A stretch of DNA of 6,915 nucleotides from an uncultured Erysipelotrichaceae bacterium (GTDB lineage Bacteria; Bacillota_I; Bacilli_A; Erysipelotrichales; Erysipelotrichaceae), in the NCBI GenBank assembly GCA_902782955.1, contig CACZPD010000013.1:1-6915 (forward strand), in the 5' to 3' direction. Within the stretch, counting starts at the first letter, position 1, and each line of letters begins with the position of its first letter. A model generated the notes under the pieces. It did no database searches and was not told where the DNA came from. It saw nothing but the letters and a program-made list of their open reading frames with translations. Below are positions 6,094 to 6,915 of this stretch, piece by piece. The position numbers and the translations under genes were made by a program.

Positions 6094-6135
6094 ATCATTA
6101 CCATTCCTTTTTTATGAACCATACAGAATCATCAT
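6090..6135 (-). other. Two possible tiny leader reading frames ahead of ispD
   Basis: On the minus strand a 7-codon frame (MMILYGS, 6112-6135) has AGAAGGA ten bases upstream. A 10-codon frame (MVHKKGMVMI, 6090-6122) overlaps it and ends with TGA sharing ATGA with the ispD start codon, a layout that permits translational coupling. Frames this short arise often by chance, and the second has no clear ribosome binding site, so expression is unproven. In the rest of the 83-base leader I see no convincing promoter; TATGAT at 6131-6136 is the best -10 candidate, with a poor -35. Confidence 0.2.
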
Positions 6136-6176
6136 AAACTATTTTTCCTTCTTTGTATGTGTTTTTATCAGATCAT

Positions 6177-6201
6177 AAAAAAAGCCAGTCTGCGCTGACT
6201 C
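6177..6201 (-). terminator. Short intrinsic terminator overlapping the stop of the membrane-protein gene
   Basis: On the minus strand GAGTCAG (6195-6201) pairs with CTGGCTT (6182-6188), seven pairs including two G-U, around a six-base loop. Seven T residues (6177-6183) follow. The stem begins inside the TGA stop codon of the upstream gene. The stem is weaker than the other two terminators here, so partial read-through into ispD is possible. Confidence 0.7.
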
Positions 6202-6697
6202 ATGAAAACAGTATTCCCAGACCGCCGTACGACACAGCTGTCATGATCACTGCCGCAAGGAATATCCCGAGCAGGATGGAAAGCGATGCCTTTTTCAGAT
6301 CCATATCGAACAATGCCGCGACAAGGCTTCCTGTCCAGGCACCCGTTCCCGGAAGCGGGATACCCACAAACAGCATAAGACCCCAGAAACCATACCGGTC
6401 TACTTTCGGTTTGTTCTTCCTCGCCTTTTCCTCCAGCCATTCCGCGAACCTGCTCATATGATGGTTAGCCATCCATTCGATCACTCTCTCAATGAACAGC
6501 AGGATAAACGGAACCGGAAGGATATTGCCGAGAACACACCACAATACTGCTTCCCGTATAGGCATCTTCAGAAGCCCTGCGAGGATCAGCCCTCCTCTTT
6601 CCTCCACCAGCGGCACCATGCTTACGAGAAAGACGGAAAGCTGGGGAGAAAGATATGTTCCCAATGTTGACATGAACCACTCAATAAATCCTGTCAT
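6200..6697 (-). CDS. Small polytopic membrane protein of the 'small multidrug export' family (COG2426 / PF06695-like)
   Basis: This 165-residue protein has about four hydrophobic segments (roughly 18-42, 46-70, 102-127 and 136-163). The conserved family features are PLVEERGGLILAG (29-41), a variant of the usual E-x-R-G-hydrophobic motif, N59 with PVP at 61-63, and IPLPGTGAWTGSLVAAL (113-129). A cluster of basic residues (91-101) sits in the loop between the halves. The family name comes from an early multidrug-export link; the transported substrate and real role are not established. The frame extends upstream to an ATG at 6751 without a ribosome binding site. The ATG at 6697 has AGAGGTGA upstream and gives the normal family length. 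It stands alone between the tRNA promoter region and a terminator. No convincing promoter was found. Confidence 0.85.
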   Translation of the reverse strand: MTGFIEWFMSTLGTYLSPQLSVFLVSMVPLVEERGGLILAGLLKMPIREAVLWCVLGNILPVPFILLFIERVIEWMANHHMSRFAEWLEEKARKNKPKVDRYGFWGLMLFVGIPLPGTGAWTGSLVAALFDMDLKKASLSILLGIFLAAVIMTAVSYGGLGILFS

Positions 6698-6795
6698 TTT
6701 CACCTCTTTGATAACGTAAGTAACTGTATCACACTGCCGTCCTGCAGGCAATCAAATACCGAAATATATTTTTTTGAAATTTATCCAAGTTTTTG

Positions 6796-6824
6796 TTGAC
6801 AGGGCATTATGCATTTAGTATTAT
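6796..6824 (+). promoter_or_regulatory. Strong sigma-A-type promoter of the tRNA-Ile gene
   Basis: TTGACA (6796-6801, perfect consensus) and TATTAT (6819-6824, five of six) are separated by exactly 17 bases, with an A/T-rich, T-run-containing stretch upstream that could act as an UP element. The predicted RNA start is near 6831, about 14 bases before the mature tRNA. This is typical of a stable-RNA promoter. Confidence 0.9.
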
Positions 6825-6844
6825 ATTAAAGCATTCGATGAAAC

Positions 6845-6915
<71 letters not shown>

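Noticed and set aside
5687..6178. Plus-strand open frame of 163 codons opposite ispD
   Set aside because: All IspD catalytic motifs lie on the other strand in register; this frame is a shadow.
6698..6751. Longer start of the PF06695-like protein at 6751
   Set aside because: The extra 18 residues are polar and unlike the family, there is no ribosome binding site, and the 6697 start has AGAGGTGA.
6736..6751. Palindrome CCTGCAGG with flanking GCC/GGC as an operator of the membrane-protein gene
   Set aside because: It is short, no promoter could be placed around it with confidence, and such GC-rich palindromes can occur by chance.

Overview
The window reads as a piece of a Bacillota (Firmicutes) chromosome of moderate GC content. 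The evidence is AGGAGG-type ribosome binding sites before most genes, TTGACA/TATAAT-type promoters, a zinc-finger ComFA competence helicase, the MEP-pathway gene ispD, and a tRNA-Ile of the usual bacterial form. A gut or host-associated lineage such as Erysipelotrichia or Clostridia is a guess; the genus cannot be read from this sequence. All protein genes lie on the minus strand. Only the tRNA at the right edge is on the plus strand.

Read in the direction of transcription (right to left): a small polytopic membrane protein of the 'small multidrug export' family (PF06695-like) ends in a terminator. Next comes an operon-like set: ispD (isoprenoid precursor synthesis), a lipoprotein with two tandem cystatin-like domains, and gpsA (glycerol-3-phosphate for phospholipids), closed by a strong terminator at about 3595-3633. 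Then a second set: a LysR-type regulator, an MFS transporter with its own promoter, and a one-domain cupin 18 bases behind the transporter, closed by a terminator at about 842-882. Last is comFA, the DNA-uptake helicase, cut off by the left edge of the window.

The genes suggest three functions. ispD, the lipoprotein and gpsA supply or decorate the cell envelope. LysR, MFS and cupin look like a small regulated uptake-and-modify (or export-and-detoxify) module for an unidentified small, probably organic-acid, metabolite. comFA belongs to natural transformation. The strongest oddity is the lipoprotein: both of its 84-residue repeats carry the loop QVVSGTN, which matches the QxVxG protease-binding loop of cystatins (cysteine protease inhibitors, best known from eukaryotes). 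Secondary points are a promoter inside an inverted repeat that could mask the transporter's ribosome binding site in read-through RNA, and an unpaired U-U in the T stem of the tRNA-Ile.

No insertion sequence, CRISPR array, prophage gene or obvious horizontally acquired block was seen. No gene-free stretch exceeds 300 bases.
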